DNA of 64,000 nt from Microcoleus sp. FACHB-831 (GTDB lineage Bacteria; Cyanobacteriota; Cyanobacteriia; Cyanobacteriales; FACHB-T130): positions 1-64,000 of the forward strand of contig NZ_JACJON010000054.1 in NCBI RefSeq assembly GCF_014695585.1. The letters run 5' to 3'. The position numbers and the translations under genes are program-made. Of this stretch, positions 34,573 to 43,704 are shown one piece after another. How positions within the stretch are numbered: position 1 is the stretch's first letter; each line of letters opens with the position of its first letter. The notes under the pieces were generated by a model, which was given only the letters and a program-made list of their open reading frames with translations, was not told where the DNA came from and searched no databases.

Positions 34573-35343
34573 TCAAAACTCTACAATTACCGGGGTATGA
34601 TCGCTTGGTTGCGGTAACTTTCTCGGTGCTTTATCAATTGTGCAACTAATTGCTCGTTCGTAGATATCGGGGGTGAGATAGTGATGATCTATCCGCCAAC
34701 CCCAGTTTCGCCGGAAAGCCGCAGCGCGATAGTCCCACCAACTGTAGTGTCCTGCTTCTAGGGTAAACTTGCGAAACGCATCTGCCAAACCCAATTCTAA
34801 AATCGAGTTTAAGGCTTGCCGCTCTAAATCGGAAGCCATGATGCGGTTTTTAAAGGCTGTTGGTTCGTAGATATCCCTGTCTTCTGGGGCAATGTTGAAA
34901 TCGCCGCAGACTACCATAGGGGCGGGGAGGAGGGCTTGCAGATATTCGCGCAGCACTTTCAGCCAGCCCAGCTTGTAATCATATTTGTCGCTACCTACCG
35001 CTGAACCATTAGGCACGTACAGGTTAACAATACGGATACCATCAACAACGCCAGTTAGTACCCGCTTCTGTTCGTCTAAATCTGATGTACCGAGAATAGG
35101 AGAAAATCCTTGAGTGACATCCTCTAAGGGTGTCTTGCTGAGGATGGCGACGCCGTTGTAAGATTTCTGTCCAGAAACGTAGAGGTGATAGCCTATTTCT
35201 TCAAGGGGCGATCGCGGGAAATCTTTGTCCACCACTTTCGTCTCTTGCAGACACAGGACATCTATAGGGTTATCCCCCAACCACTGCACTATATGCTCTA
35301 ATCGGGTGCGTACTGAGTTTACATTCCAAGTAGCGATTTTCAT
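34573..35343 (-). CDS. xthA: Exodeoxyribonuclease III
   Basis: A 256-residue AP endonuclease/3'-5' exonuclease. Motifs are TWNVNSVRTRL, LCLQETKVVD, GDFNIAPEDRDIY, WWDYRAAAFRRNWGWRIDHH and PSDHTPVIVEF, giving Asn, Glu, Asp, Asp and His active-site residues. I start at ATG 35343 (MKIATWN), the usual N-terminus; an upstream ATG would add seven unusual residues. It repairs abasic sites and 3' blocks in DNA. Confidence 0.94.
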   Translation of the reverse strand: MKIATWNVNSVRTRLEHIVQWLGDNPIDVLCLQETKVVDKDFPRSPLEEIGYHLYVSGQKSYNGVAILSKTPLEDVTQGFSPILGTSDLDEQKRVLTGVVDGIRIVNLYVPNGSAVGSDKYDYKLGWLKVLREYLQALLPAPMVVCGDFNIAPEDRDIYEPTAFKNRIMASDLERQALNSILELGLADAFRKFTLEAGHYSWWDYRAAAFRRNWGWRIDHHYLTPDIYERAISCTIDKAPRKLPQPSDHTPVIVEF

Positions 35344-35530
35344 GTCTTGGGCTAGGCGAAGCAAGTCGGGTAGTGTTCGCCCACATATTAGCAGTTATTA
35401 AAGGGCGATTCGCTTTCGCGATAGCTACGCTTTACGCCCATCTTCCCGGATACTGCCAAATGATGCGAGTATTTGTATTTGAACAATTTACTTATAAAAT
35501 ATTTGGCGTGTATATATTTTAATTTATCCT

Positions 35531-36415
35531 ATGCTAAACAAGACAAAGCTAATTTTTATATCCTTATTTTTGGTAACTTTGTGTAGTGCTTATTTTGTAT
35601 CTCAGCATATCTCTAACGCTAAAAATTCAACTCCTTGCCGTCCGCAAAGTCTGACTTTTACTAGAGTAAATAACGAAGGTAACAAAGACGCTCGTGCTGG
35701 GAACTATGTCATTATATTTAACCCAAAATCCCCTGAATTAGATTTTAAAGTTAGTCTCGCTTTAGCACATGACATTTATGCTAAAAATGCTAACGGCGTC
35801 CTTCGTAAAGAATATGTACCTAAAAGATTCCGTGAAATCATAGCTGATAATAATGCCAAATTAAATGGTAAATTACCCATTGCTGCAATTAATGGCGATT
35901 ACATCGATCCTGAGAATAAACCCCAAGGGCTAAATATTTCTAGGGGTGTAGAGTATTCAGGTGCATTTAAAGATAAGCGGTCTTCCTTCGGAATTTCTGG
36001 AGGTAAACCACAACAACGCCAAGCTACTATTCAAGTTGGCAGGAGAAAGGATAATTTTCTCAACTATAACCTTGTAGGAGGTAATGGAAGATTTTATCGG
36101 GATGGCAAGTTTAAAGATATTTGTAAAGATTTGGGAGAATATGCCTGCAAGCAGGAAGTTAGCCGTTCTATGGTAGCTATTACTTCTAAAGGATATGTAG
36201 TTTTGCTCGTTAACAATTCTGCGCCTAATCAACAACTTTACCCAGATAAATTTGATAATGTCCTTGAAGGGATAGCTGGAAATTACTGTTTAGGCAATAT
36301 TCAGGAAGGGATGTTATTTGATGGAGGTTATTCTACAGCAATTTATTTTAAAGATAAAATATTTGTTGAGAATTTAAATCCGATTGGATCGGTATTCTTA
36401 ATTTACAAAAAGTAA
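35531..36415 (+). CDS. Secreted phosphodiester glycosidase (NAGPA) family protein
   Basis: A 294-residue protein with a signal peptide/anchor in residues 1-25. The C-terminal half carries NGDYIDPENKPQGLNISRG, then RSMVAIT and GMLFDGGYSTAIYF, matching the NAGPA/phosphodiester glycosidase fold (usual end motif LDGGGST). Bacterial members trim glycosyl phosphodiesters of the envelope; substrate is unknown here. The gene is flanked by a hairpin right after its stop. Confidence 0.8.
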   Translation: MLNKTKLIFISLFLVTLCSAYFVSQHISNAKNSTPCRPQSLTFTRVNNEGNKDARAGNYVIIFNPKSPELDFKVSLALAHDIYAKNANGVLRKEYVPKRFREIIADNNAKLNGKLPIAAINGDYIDPENKPQGLNISRGVEYSGAFKDKRSSFGISGGKPQQRQATIQVGRRKDNFLNYNLVGGNGRFYRDGKFKDICKDLGEYACKQEVSRSMVAITSKGYVVLLVNNSAPNQQLYPDKFDNVLEGIAGNYCLGNIQEGMLFDGGYSTAIYFKDKIFVENLNPIGSVFLIYKK

Positions 36416-36432
36416 GGTGGGCATTGCCCACC
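36416..36432. terminator. Bidirectional hairpin between convergent genes
   Basis: GGTGGGC-ATT-GCCCACC is a perfect 7-base stem between two convergent stop codons (36415 and 36440). GGTGGGCATTGCCCACC is a repeated spacer element in many cyanobacteria and can act as a terminator for both strands. Confidence 0.75.
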
Positions 36433-36439
36433 CTACAAG

Positions 36440-38098
36440 TTAAATCGTGCAATTCAAATCCCCAGCTTTTTGGCTGAAGCGGAGATTCTCGCGGTAGTCT
36501 ACTCGACAATCAATCACGGCTGGTACATCCTGTGCTAAAGCGTCTTTTAACATGGGAATGAAGTCAGCAGTTGATTCAATCCGATAGCCTTTTAATCCCA
36601 TACTTTCTGCAAATTTGACAAAATCGGGATTGCTGAACTGGATAAAGGATGACTTGCCAAATTGGTTGTGCTGCTTCCACTCAATTAAGCCATAACCGCC
36701 ATCATTGAAAATTATGGTGACGAAGGGCGTACCGACACGCAGGGCTGTTTCTAATTCCTGGCAATTCATCATAAAGCCGCCGTCGCCAGATACAGCTACA
36801 ACTTTGCGGTTGGGATGAACCAATTTAGCCGCGATCGCTCCTGGAATCGCAATCCCCATCGCCGCAAAACCATTAGAAATCAAACAGGTATTAGGGCGAT
36901 CGCAGTGATATTGACGCGCCATCCACATCTTATGAGCGCCCACATCAGAAATAACAATATCCTCTGGCCCCATCACCTGTCGCAAGTCATAAATTAGCTT
37001 CTGAGGCTTAATTGGAAAACCATCATCATTGGCATACTGTTCGTAATCCGCTCGAATATCTTCCCGTAATTCTAAGGCGTAAGGTTCTGGTTTGCCGTGC
37101 CTGTCCGTTCGTTTCAAAATTTCAATTAGGGAATCGGAAATATCGCCTACAACTTCCACTATGGGGATATAGCTACTATCAATTTCAGCAGGAGTAGCGC
37201 CAATATGAATGATTGGAATCTTGCCTTCTGGATTCCACTTTTTAGGCGAATATTCAATCAAATCATAACCAATCGCAATTACCAAATCAGCCTTTTCAAA
37301 GGCGCAAGTTATGTAATCTCGCTGTTGCAATCCTGTCGCCCACAACGCTAAAGGATGGGTGTAGCGCATGACGCCTTTACCCATAAAAGTATTTGCCACT
37401 GGAATATTCAACATCGTGGCAAATTCAGTTAGGGCATCGCTAGCTTCTCCTCGAATTGCGCCATTGCCCACCAAAATTAGCGGATTTCTTGCGCTAGAAA
37501 TTGCCTCAGATGCTAGTTCAAGAGTTCGGAAAGAAGCGAAAGTTTTCGAGCGCGAGTCTTTATTCAAAGGTTCGCCCGTTACTGGCATCGCCGCAATATT
37601 TTCTGGCAAATCGATGTGAACCGCACCAGGCTTTTCACTTTGAGCGATTTTAAAAGCTCTGCGGACAAGTTCGGGCGTAATGCTGGGGCGAACAATTTGG
37701 GCGCTCCATTTAGTAACTGGCCCAAACATCGCTACCAAATCGAGATATTGGTGGGATTCAATGTGCATTCTGTCGGTTCCCACTTGCCCGGTAATGGCTA
37801 CTAAGGGAGCGCCGTCTAAATTAGCATCGGCGACGCCAGTCATTAGATTAGTAGCACCAGGGCCAAGCGTGGAAAGGCACACTCCTGCCTTGCCCGTTAG
37901 ACGCCCATAAACATCCGCCATAAAAGCAGCGCCCTGCTCGTGACGAACGGTAATAAATTTAATCGAAGAATTTTTAAGAGCTTCGAGTACGTGCAGGTTT
38001 TCTTCACCTGGAAGTCCAAAAATGTACTCGACTCCCTCGTTTTCTAGACACTTTATCAATAGTTCAGCTGTGTTCATTTGTTTCTCAGGTTGGCCCAT
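36440..38098 (-). CDS. 2-oxoglutarate decarboxylase (ThDP enzyme, acetolactate-synthase-like)
   Basis: A 552-residue thiamine-diphosphate enzyme. The PYR domain has the catalytic Glu in VRHEQGAAFMADVYGR; the PP domain has the ThDP motif GDGGFMMNCQELETA...NDGGYG. By general sequence it is an acetolactate synthase large-subunit type, but the directly upstream succinic-semialdehyde dehydrogenase gene matches the cyanobacterial pair (SynPCC7002_A2770/A2771), whose first enzyme makes succinic semialdehyde from 2-oxoglutarate. True ALS catalytic subunits usually lie near ilv genes, absent here. The OGDC role is inferred from family and context. Confidence 0.82.
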   Translation of the reverse strand: MGQPEKQMNTAELLIKCLENEGVEYIFGLPGEENLHVLEALKNSSIKFITVRHEQGAAFMADVYGRLTGKAGVCLSTLGPGATNLMTGVADANLDGAPLVAITGQVGTDRMHIESHQYLDLVAMFGPVTKWSAQIVRPSITPELVRRAFKIAQSEKPGAVHIDLPENIAAMPVTGEPLNKDSRSKTFASFRTLELASEAISSARNPLILVGNGAIRGEASDALTEFATMLNIPVANTFMGKGVMRYTHPLALWATGLQQRDYITCAFEKADLVIAIGYDLIEYSPKKWNPEGKIPIIHIGATPAEIDSSYIPIVEVVGDISDSLIEILKRTDRHGKPEPYALELREDIRADYEQYANDDGFPIKPQKLIYDLRQVMGPEDIVISDVGAHKMWMARQYHCDRPNTCLISNGFAAMGIAIPGAIAAKLVHPNRKVVAVSGDGGFMMNCQELETALRVGTPFVTIIFNDGGYGLIEWKQHNQFGKSSFIQFSNPDFVKFAESMGLKGYRIESTADFIPMLKDALAQDVPAVIDCRVDYRENLRFSQKAGDLNCTI

Positions 38099-38143
38099 TT
38101 GACTTTCCCCCCACTTCCCTTAGCTATTAGCAAATTGATGTAT

Positions 38144-38213
38144 GATTTTAGATTGGTGGAGGTCGGAGTTTCTCCGCTTCCAATGATTTTGGATGTATCA
38201 CCAATCTAAAATC
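38144..38213. repeat. 15-base inverted repeat (GATTTTAGATTGGTG) in spacer
   Basis: GATTTTAGATTGGTG (38144-38158) and CACCAATCTAAAATC (38199-38213) are perfect inverse copies with 40 bases between, including a GGAG-TTT-CTCC minor hairpin. AAAATCTAAAATC-type elements are dispersed repeats in cyanobacteria; a related one interrupts the kinase at 58780. Confidence 0.8.
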
Positions 38214-38240
38214 TAAAATTTCAAATCGCGTTGACTGCTA

Positions 38241-39608
38241 TCACTTCACCCAAACGCTTTTGACATTGACAAATTCGTGAATACCCTGGATACTTAATTC
38301 GCGTCCATATCCGGAACGCTTGATACCTCCAAATGGCAGACGCGGATCGGATTTGACCATGCCGTTGATAAAGACGGCTCCAGCTTCGATTTCATTAATT
38401 AAGCGATCGCGCTCCTCTTCTACGTTAGTCCAAGCGCTGGCTCCCAAACCAAATGATGTATTGTTAGCCATAGCGATCGCCTCATCAATATCCGCTACCC
38501 TGAATAGCAGCGCCACTGGCCCAAAAAATTCTTCATGACTGGCAGGGCTGCCTTCTGGAATGTCCGTTAAAATTGTTGGCAGATAAAAATTCCCAGCCCT
38601 ATCCGATAACGGCTTCCCCCCTGTAAGAACTTTTGCCCCCATCGCCGCGCTTTCTTGAACTTGTTTGTCTAAGTCTTTGAGAATTGATGGAGTTGCCAGC
38701 GGCCCTAAGTCTGTTTCCGGATTCATAGGATCGCCTACTTTCAAGGCCTGAAGTTTTTCCACCATGCGACGTTCAAATTCATCAGCTATGGCTTCAACGA
38801 CGATAAACCGTTTCGCAGCAATGCAAGATTGACCGGTATTGATCATCCTGGCTGTAACCGCAGTAGATACAGCAGCTTCTAAATCCGCACTCTCTAGGAC
38901 AATATACGGGTCGCTACCCCCCAATTCCAAGACTGTTTTTTTAATTTGTTTCCCTGCGGCGGCGGCGAGGCTCATCCCCGCGGGTTCGCTTCCTGTAAGT
39001 GTTGCGGCCTTAACACGCTCGTCGTTAATTATGAGTTCAACTTTATCTGCACCTACGAGCAAAGTTTGAAATACCCCATCTGGGAAACCTGCCCGCTGCA
39101 TAATTTCCTCAATTGCCAAAGCACACTGAGGCACGTTGGAGGCGTGTTTGAGCAATCCGACATTGCCAGCCATTAATGCTGGTGCTGCAAAGCGAAAGAC
39201 TTGCCAGAAGGGAAAATTCCAAGGCATTACGGCAAGTATTACGCCGAGGGGCGCATATCTCACAAAACTATGACTGGCATCGGTTTGGGCTGGTACGTCG
39301 GCGAGGAATTGGGCGGCGTTTTCGGCGTAGTAGCGGCAAACTGAAGCGCATTTTTCTACTTCTGCGATCGCGCTTTTCACAGTCTTTCCCATTTCCAGGG
39401 TCATTGTTTTCGCGAAGCGATCGCGATCGCCCTCTAATATATCCGCTGCTTTTTTCAGCCATTCCCCCCTTTGTTCCATTGGCGTTTGGCGATACTGCAC
39501 AAATGCCTGTTGTGCCTTTTCTAGCTTGAGTAAAACTTCCGCATCTGTAAGCGCATTAAATGTCTTGATAGTTTCCCCAGTTGCTGGGTTAATTGTAGCG
39601 ATCGCCAT
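38241..39608 (-). CDS. gabD: Succinate-semialdehyde dehydrogenase
   Basis: A 455-residue aldehyde dehydrogenase. Catalytic Cys lies in NTGQSCIAAKR and Glu in VLELGGSDPYIV; the NAD(P)-binding region includes WNFPFWQ and GSEPAG. It oxidises succinic semialdehyde to succinate. Together with the downstream OGDC it bypasses the missing 2-oxoglutarate dehydrogenase and closes the cyanobacterial TCA cycle. Both genes are on the minus strand, ~140 bases apart, with a repeat between them. Slr0370-like in type. Confidence 0.92.
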   Translation of the reverse strand: MAIATINPATGETIKTFNALTDAEVLLKLEKAQQAFVQYRQTPMEQRGEWLKKAADILEGDRDRFAKTMTLEMGKTVKSAIAEVEKCASVCRYYAENAAQFLADVPAQTDASHSFVRYAPLGVILAVMPWNFPFWQVFRFAAPALMAGNVGLLKHASNVPQCALAIEEIMQRAGFPDGVFQTLLVGADKVELIINDERVKAATLTGSEPAGMSLAAAAGKQIKKTVLELGGSDPYIVLESADLEAAVSTAVTARMINTGQSCIAAKRFIVVEAIADEFERRMVEKLQALKVGDPMNPETDLGPLATPSILKDLDKQVQESAAMGAKVLTGGKPLSDRAGNFYLPTILTDIPEGSPASHEEFFGPVALLFRVADIDEAIAMANNTSFGLGASAWTNVEEERDRLINEIEAGAVFINGMVKSDPRLPFGGIKRSGYGRELSIQGIHEFVNVKSVWVK

Positions 39609-39881
39609 TATATGAAGCCTCCAATACTAAATTGACTGGGCTAGTAATTATACTCAGTCATTTTTACCTTTCTAATCTTTAAGATCAGACTAATATTGTA
39701 TTTTGCGAACCATATCTCGCTTTTATGAATGCAAAGCTCCCTTACAATAGTTGTAGGTTTTTAACAAAATTTTTATATTTTTGTAATTTTTATGTAGAAT
39801 AACGAGTAATGTAGTATTTTCAATTCGCTTGACCCGTCTTTTCCGATCCATAAGCAACCACAATCAACCTTGTGGATCAAA

Positions 39882-39931
39882 ACGAGCCGGTCCTTTACAA
39901 GCGCCGCACAGCCGCTTGGGGAGTGCCTCGT
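39882..39931 (+). promoter_or_regulatory. Structured leader A (conserved with 41363-41413)
   Basis: ACGAG (39882-39886) pairs with CTCGT (39927-39931), and an inner CAAGCG (39898-39903) pairs with CGCTTG (39913-39918) around a 9-base loop. The same nested helices, in a different sequence, occur at the second module. It lies 60 bases before the response regulator start; an RNA function is inferred. Confidence 0.55.
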
Positions 39932-39991
39932 CAATTGTTGTGATGAGGATGAACGCCAATACACGACTTCCCACAATATAGGAGGGGTAAA

Positions 39992-40438
39992 TTGGAACTT
40001 TCCCACCGTAGCGGAACAAAATTTTCCATCGTCGGCGGTCAGACCTGTCTGGATAGAGGTAGCCAGGTCTTGGCTGTCGATGATGATGAAGACAACTTGC
40101 TCCTAGTAACTTACGCTCTCGAACCGCTAAATTGCTCTATCATTACCGCTGGAGATAGTCAGACTGCTCTAGAAAAAGCACAACAGTACCAACCAGATTT
40201 GATTTTGTTAGATATTCTGCTTTTCCGCTCCAATGGTTTGGACTTTCTGCATCAACTTAGGAAAGATCCAAAAACCATGAGTATTCCAGTTGTGGCCGTT
40301 ACTGCTATGGCAAGGCCAGAAGACAAAGAGCGAATTCTGATGGCAGGCTGCAATGACTACATCAGTAAGCCCTATATGCTGGAGGATATGGAAGCGATGG
40401 TTTGCCGTTATCTCAAGGGGACAGCGGCGCTTTGTTGA
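39992..40438 (+). CDS. Single-domain response regulator A
   Basis: A 148-residue CheY-like REC protein starting at TTG (AGGAGGGG 5 bases upstream). The acidic pair is DDDEDN, the phospho-acceptor is Asp in LILLDILL, Thr/Ser in VAVTAMA, and Lys in ISKPY. No output domain. Its 3' end overlaps the convergent DUF2294 gene by 26 bases. A similar second module follows at 41.4 kb, so a local duplication is likely. It probably relays a phosphoryl group to a partner protein. Confidence 0.9.
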   Translation: MELSHRSGTKFSIVGGQTCLDRGSQVLAVDDDEDNLLLVTYALEPLNCSIITAGDSQTALEKAQQYQPDLILLDILLFRSNGLDFLHQLRKDPKTMSIPVVAVTAMARPEDKERILMAGCNDYISKPYMLEDMEAMVCRYLKGTAALC

Positions 40439-40823
40439 CTTTGGTTATGGAGTCACAATGGCGAAATTCGGGCACTTGCTCTAAAACAGCGATCGCGCCC
40501 AGGCGACCTGTTTCTAAAGTGGCATCGCTGAGCAATTCCACGACAGATAGCCCCATCACTTCTTGAATCAACGCCTTCATATGCGGTTGAAAGGCTTTGT
40601 ATAAATCAAACCGGACTTTTGAGGCCAACTCCGCATTCCCGTTATTAACTAGAAGTTGCTCGGCTGGAGTTACAGAACCCTCAATAACAATAGCCAACTT
40701 TTCATCAAATAGTTGGCAAGTTACTTTCGCGGGTTGGTGTTCCAGACAAGTTCGGTACAAAGCCTGGATACGCTGCGCGAGCAATCGTTCTATTTGCTTG
40801 CGTGTCAGTTGAGATGTTTCCAT
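40413..40823 (-). CDS. DUF2294 protein A
   Basis: A 136-residue protein, RKQIERLLAQRIQALYRTCL then PAKVTCQLFDEKLAIVIEGS, with EVMGLSVVELLSDATLETGR, the pattern of DUF2294 family proteins. Family function is unknown; it is found alone or in sensor proteins. It is convergent with response regulator A and overlaps its end. A paralogue lies at 42146-42520. Confidence 0.85.
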   Translation of the reverse strand: METSQLTRKQIERLLAQRIQALYRTCLEHQPAKVTCQLFDEKLAIVIEGSVTPAEQLLVNNGNAELASKVRFDLYKAFQPHMKALIQEVMGLSVVELLSDATLETGRLGAIAVLEQVPEFRHCDSITKVNKAPLSP

Positions 40824-41362
40824 ATGCCTTGGCCTAAAATGTCAAGTAAAGCAACAATTGCTGCTTGTTTGTATAGATATTTACACTGTAGTCATAGGTA
40901 ATAGTCCAACCACTTATCTATGGGTATATTCTCAACTACATCCTTTGAAAGAGAATAGTATATCTTGGGGGAGAAGGGCGATCGCCTGCGCGTGGCCAAA
41001 GCCTAACCTGGCTTTTGTTTCAGCTTCTCAAGTCCTTTGAAGGAGGCGAAGTCCTTTAACAAAAACTAACTTATAATATTAGCTTTTCCTACCTACCAGA
41101 CAATATGATACCCCAGCCCGCTCTTGTAGATAATGATTCTAAGTATCGTTTAAAATATTTTATACTTAATATTTAATTTCCTGCCCAAAAAGACGGAAAT
41201 TTTGGCTAATTTTTGCCTAAATATGCAACATCTTGGGGATTTACAGTAAAATATACTTACTAGCTAAATGTATTCTATTTTGATCTCGCCCATTGTCTGG
41301 CACGGGCTAACGCTGCAACACCAGCAAGGGATGACATCAGTTTAGAATCTAACATCTCGAAT
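40824..41362. other. Intergenic region, no gene seen
   Basis: About 540 AT-rich bases between the two REC-DUF2294 modules. A divergent start for DUF2294 A and the promoter for response regulator B probably lie here. No ribosome-site ORF was found; a GGGCGATCGCC HIP1 site is at ~40977. Confidence 0.45.
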
Positions 41363-41413
41363 ACGAGCCAGTCTTTTTTTAAGCGCCCCTCAGCCGCTTG
41401 AGGAATGCCTCGT
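41363..41413 (+). promoter_or_regulatory. Structured leader B (conserved with 39882-39931)
   Basis: ACGAG (41363-41367) and CTCGT (41409-41413) form the outer helix, AAGCG (41381-41385) and CGCTT (41395-41399) the inner one, with U-A/U-G pairs extending it. Bases differ from leader A in the stem while pairing is kept. It ends 61 bases before the regulator start, as in module A. Confidence 0.55.
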
Positions 41414-41474
41414 CCACCTTTCTGTTGAGGCTTCCCTCTTGAACTCCATGACTTACCTTGAACAGACCGTGGAT

Positions 41475-41879
41475 ATGGAACTTTCTCGCGGTAGCGGCCA
41501 AACTAACATTGACAAACAGCGATTAGTTTTGGCAGTAGATGACAATGAAGATAACTTAATGTTGATAACGTTTGTCTTGGAGCTGTTCGGTTGCTCGTTT
41601 ATCAGTGCCTCAGATGGCCAGACTGCTCTAGCTTTAATACAAGATAACCATCCAGATTTGATTCTGCTTGATATTATGTTGCCCGACTTGGACGGCATAG
41701 AATTTGTTAGCCGTTTGAGACAAAATCCGCGCACAAATATGATTCCAGTGATAGCAGTAACGGCTATGGCAAGAACAGAAGACCGCGATCGCATTCTATC
41801 GGCAGGCTGTAATGATTACATCAGCAAGCCGTACATAGTTGACGATCTTGAAGCCCTGCTCCGACGCTATCTCAGTTAA
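41475..41879 (+). CDS. Single-domain response regulator B
   Basis: A 134-residue REC protein, paralogue of 39992-40438 (both contain MELS..SG and VLAVDD.EDN at the start, CNDYISKPY at the end). The acceptor Asp is in LILLDIMLPDLDG. I take the ATG at 41475 as start since it aligns with that of the paralogue and has the same distance to the leader hairpin; ATG 41448 is an alternative. Its partner DUF2294 gene lies 266 bases downstream, convergent. Confidence 0.88.
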   Translation: MELSRGSGQTNIDKQRLVLAVDDNEDNLMLITFVLELFGCSFISASDGQTALALIQDNHPDLILLDIMLPDLDGIEFVSRLRQNPRTNMIPVIAVTAMARTEDRDRILSAGCNDYISKPYIVDDLEALLRRYLS

Positions 41880-42145
41880 ATAAATGTTTTTTTAACCTTA
41901 ATTGTTGATATATCAAGTCTAGGCGGTTTGTTATAAGAATATGGGTGAGAAGGGCGATCGCGTGATGGGTGATTTTATTTACCCCAAGCCAACGGCCTAT
42001 CGACTATAAACGAAGTAATAATTACCGACGTGATATTAGGTGTTTGGTGTTAGGTGTTGAGTGTTGAGTGTTATGCCCGCGATTAAAATCGACAACCGCA
42101 AATACAAGACTCAAGACATAAGACCCAAGACCGTACTTTTGAGAT

Positions 42146-42520
42146 TTAGGTGGGATTGCGAATTTGAGGCGGAGCAGCCAAAACAGCAATAGTGCCTGTC
42201 CGGGCTGTTTCTAATTTAGCGTCGCTGAGCAGGTCTATCACAGATACGCCAACTACTTCTTCTATTAGGGCTTTAAGCTGCGGCTGAATTGCTTTATCTA
42301 AATCTGCCCTTACTTGTTCAGCTAAATCCGCTTGACCGTTGTTAGCCAGAAATTGCTCGGGTTGGGTAATGGAATTCTCCAGAATAATGGCAATTTTTTC
42401 ATCAAAAATTTGGCAAGTCACTTTACTTGGCTGATGCCCTAGTTGAGTGCGGTATAGCGCCTGGATACGCTGGGAGAGGGTTCGTTCTAATTGCCCACGA
42501 GTAGGGTAAGAAGGGTCCAT
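42146..42520 (-). CDS. DUF2294 protein B
   Basis: A 124-residue protein, paralogue of the one at 40413-40823 (RIQALYRT.L, KVTCQ.FDEK.AI, LLSDA.LET.R in both). Family function is unknown. It is the convergent partner of response regulator B. Confidence 0.85.
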   Translation of the reverse strand: MDPSYPTRGQLERTLSQRIQALYRTQLGHQPSKVTCQIFDEKIAIILENSITQPEQFLANNGQADLAEQVRADLDKAIQPQLKALIEEVVGVSVIDLLSDAKLETARTGTIAVLAAPPQIRNPT

Positions 42521-42657
42521 AGTTAAAAGAAAAGCTAATAAAAAATATCTATCATAAGAGGGATGATTAGTTAAGACTTTAACAGTAATAAAACCCCTAA
42601 AAATACTCCGTTAGAGAGATTTTTAGGAGATAGAGGCTAATTACGGCACTCAGCGGC

Positions 42658-43704
42658 TTAGGGGTAGAGCAAAATTTTGTAGGTTTCGGGAGTGGGGGCG
42701 ATCGCTTGTTCTACCGCCTTAGATAGATCTTCAAGCGGGTAGCGATCGCTAATGAGGGCATCAACATCAATCCGCCGATTAAACACAATATCTGCCGCCA
42801 AAGATTGCAACCGATAAGAGGAACTGTAACTACCCATTAAATCAATTTCTCGTCTATAGAGAATATTGGGGTTAAGGGGAAATTCCACCGATTCGGGAAA
42901 CTCAGCGAAAAACAGAATTTTGCCCCCCTTGCGGGTACAGTCTAGAGCTTGGAAAAAAGCCTTTTCACTAGGAACAGCTAACAGCGTTGTATCAACTCCC
43001 AAGCCATTGGTAATTGCTTGTATTTTGGCGGGTAAATCTGGATCGCGGGCATCAAAAGCAGCTTCTGCGCCCACATTCAAAGCTTTCTCAATGCGAGAGG
43101 GAAGCAAGTCAGTAGCGATCGCTTTCCCGCCGAAATACTTCACAAGCATAACGAACATCAAACCAATCGGCCCAGCTCCAGTCACCAAAACAGTTTGTCC
43201 GGGGGCAATTTGGGCTTTTTTAACTGCTTTGAGACAGCAGTTAGTCGGCTCAACAAAACTCGCTTGCTCAAAAGTAGTTGCATCGGGGATAGGAATCAAG
43301 CCACCGTTGCGAACGATATGCCCTGGAACCTTGACATATTGTGCAAAGCCGCCACCACTGGGGTTAAAACCAGCAGTTGTGGTGATGTTCTTGTAGTCAT
43401 CGCACATAGAGAAGTTGTCATTGAGGCAGTATTCGCAGCGCATACAAGGGATGTGGTGCATCACGACAACACGCCGTCCAACTTCCCATCCTTGTACTTC
43501 AGAGCCTACCTTAGCGATCGCCCCAGCCGTTTCATGCCCGAAAATGCGCGGCGGCTCGTATAGAGGATAGCGAATCTTTTTGATATCAGACTGACACAAG
43601 CCCACAACCTTAACCTGTACCAGTACCTCATCCGGTGCAATTTCCGGCATCGGCACTTCTTCGTAACTTAGTTGATTAACGCCTCTAAATACTTGTGCTT
43701 TCAT
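42658..43704 (-). CDS. Zinc-dependent alcohol/sugar-type dehydrogenase
   Basis: A 348-residue MDR dehydrogenase. Catalytic zinc ligands are Cys in VGLCQSDI, His-Glu in GHETAGAI; the structural zinc site is CMRCEYCLNDNFSMC. The NAD(P) motif is VTGAGPIGLMFV. It resembles sorbitol/threonine-type dehydrogenases; substrate is uncertain. Single gene. Confidence 0.9.
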   Translation of the reverse strand: MKAQVFRGVNQLSYEEVPMPEIAPDEVLVQVKVVGLCQSDIKKIRYPLYEPPRIFGHETAGAIAKVGSEVQGWEVGRRVVVMHHIPCMRCEYCLNDNFSMCDDYKNITTTAGFNPSGGGFAQYVKVPGHIVRNGGLIPIPDATTFEQASFVEPTNCCLKAVKKAQIAPGQTVLVTGAGPIGLMFVMLVKYFGGKAIATDLLPSRIEKALNVGAEAAFDARDPDLPAKIQAITNGLGVDTTLLAVPSEKAFFQALDCTRKGGKILFFAEFPESVEFPLNPNILYRREIDLMGSYSSSYRLQSLAADIVFNRRIDVDALISDRYPLEDLSKAVEQAIAPTPETYKILLYP

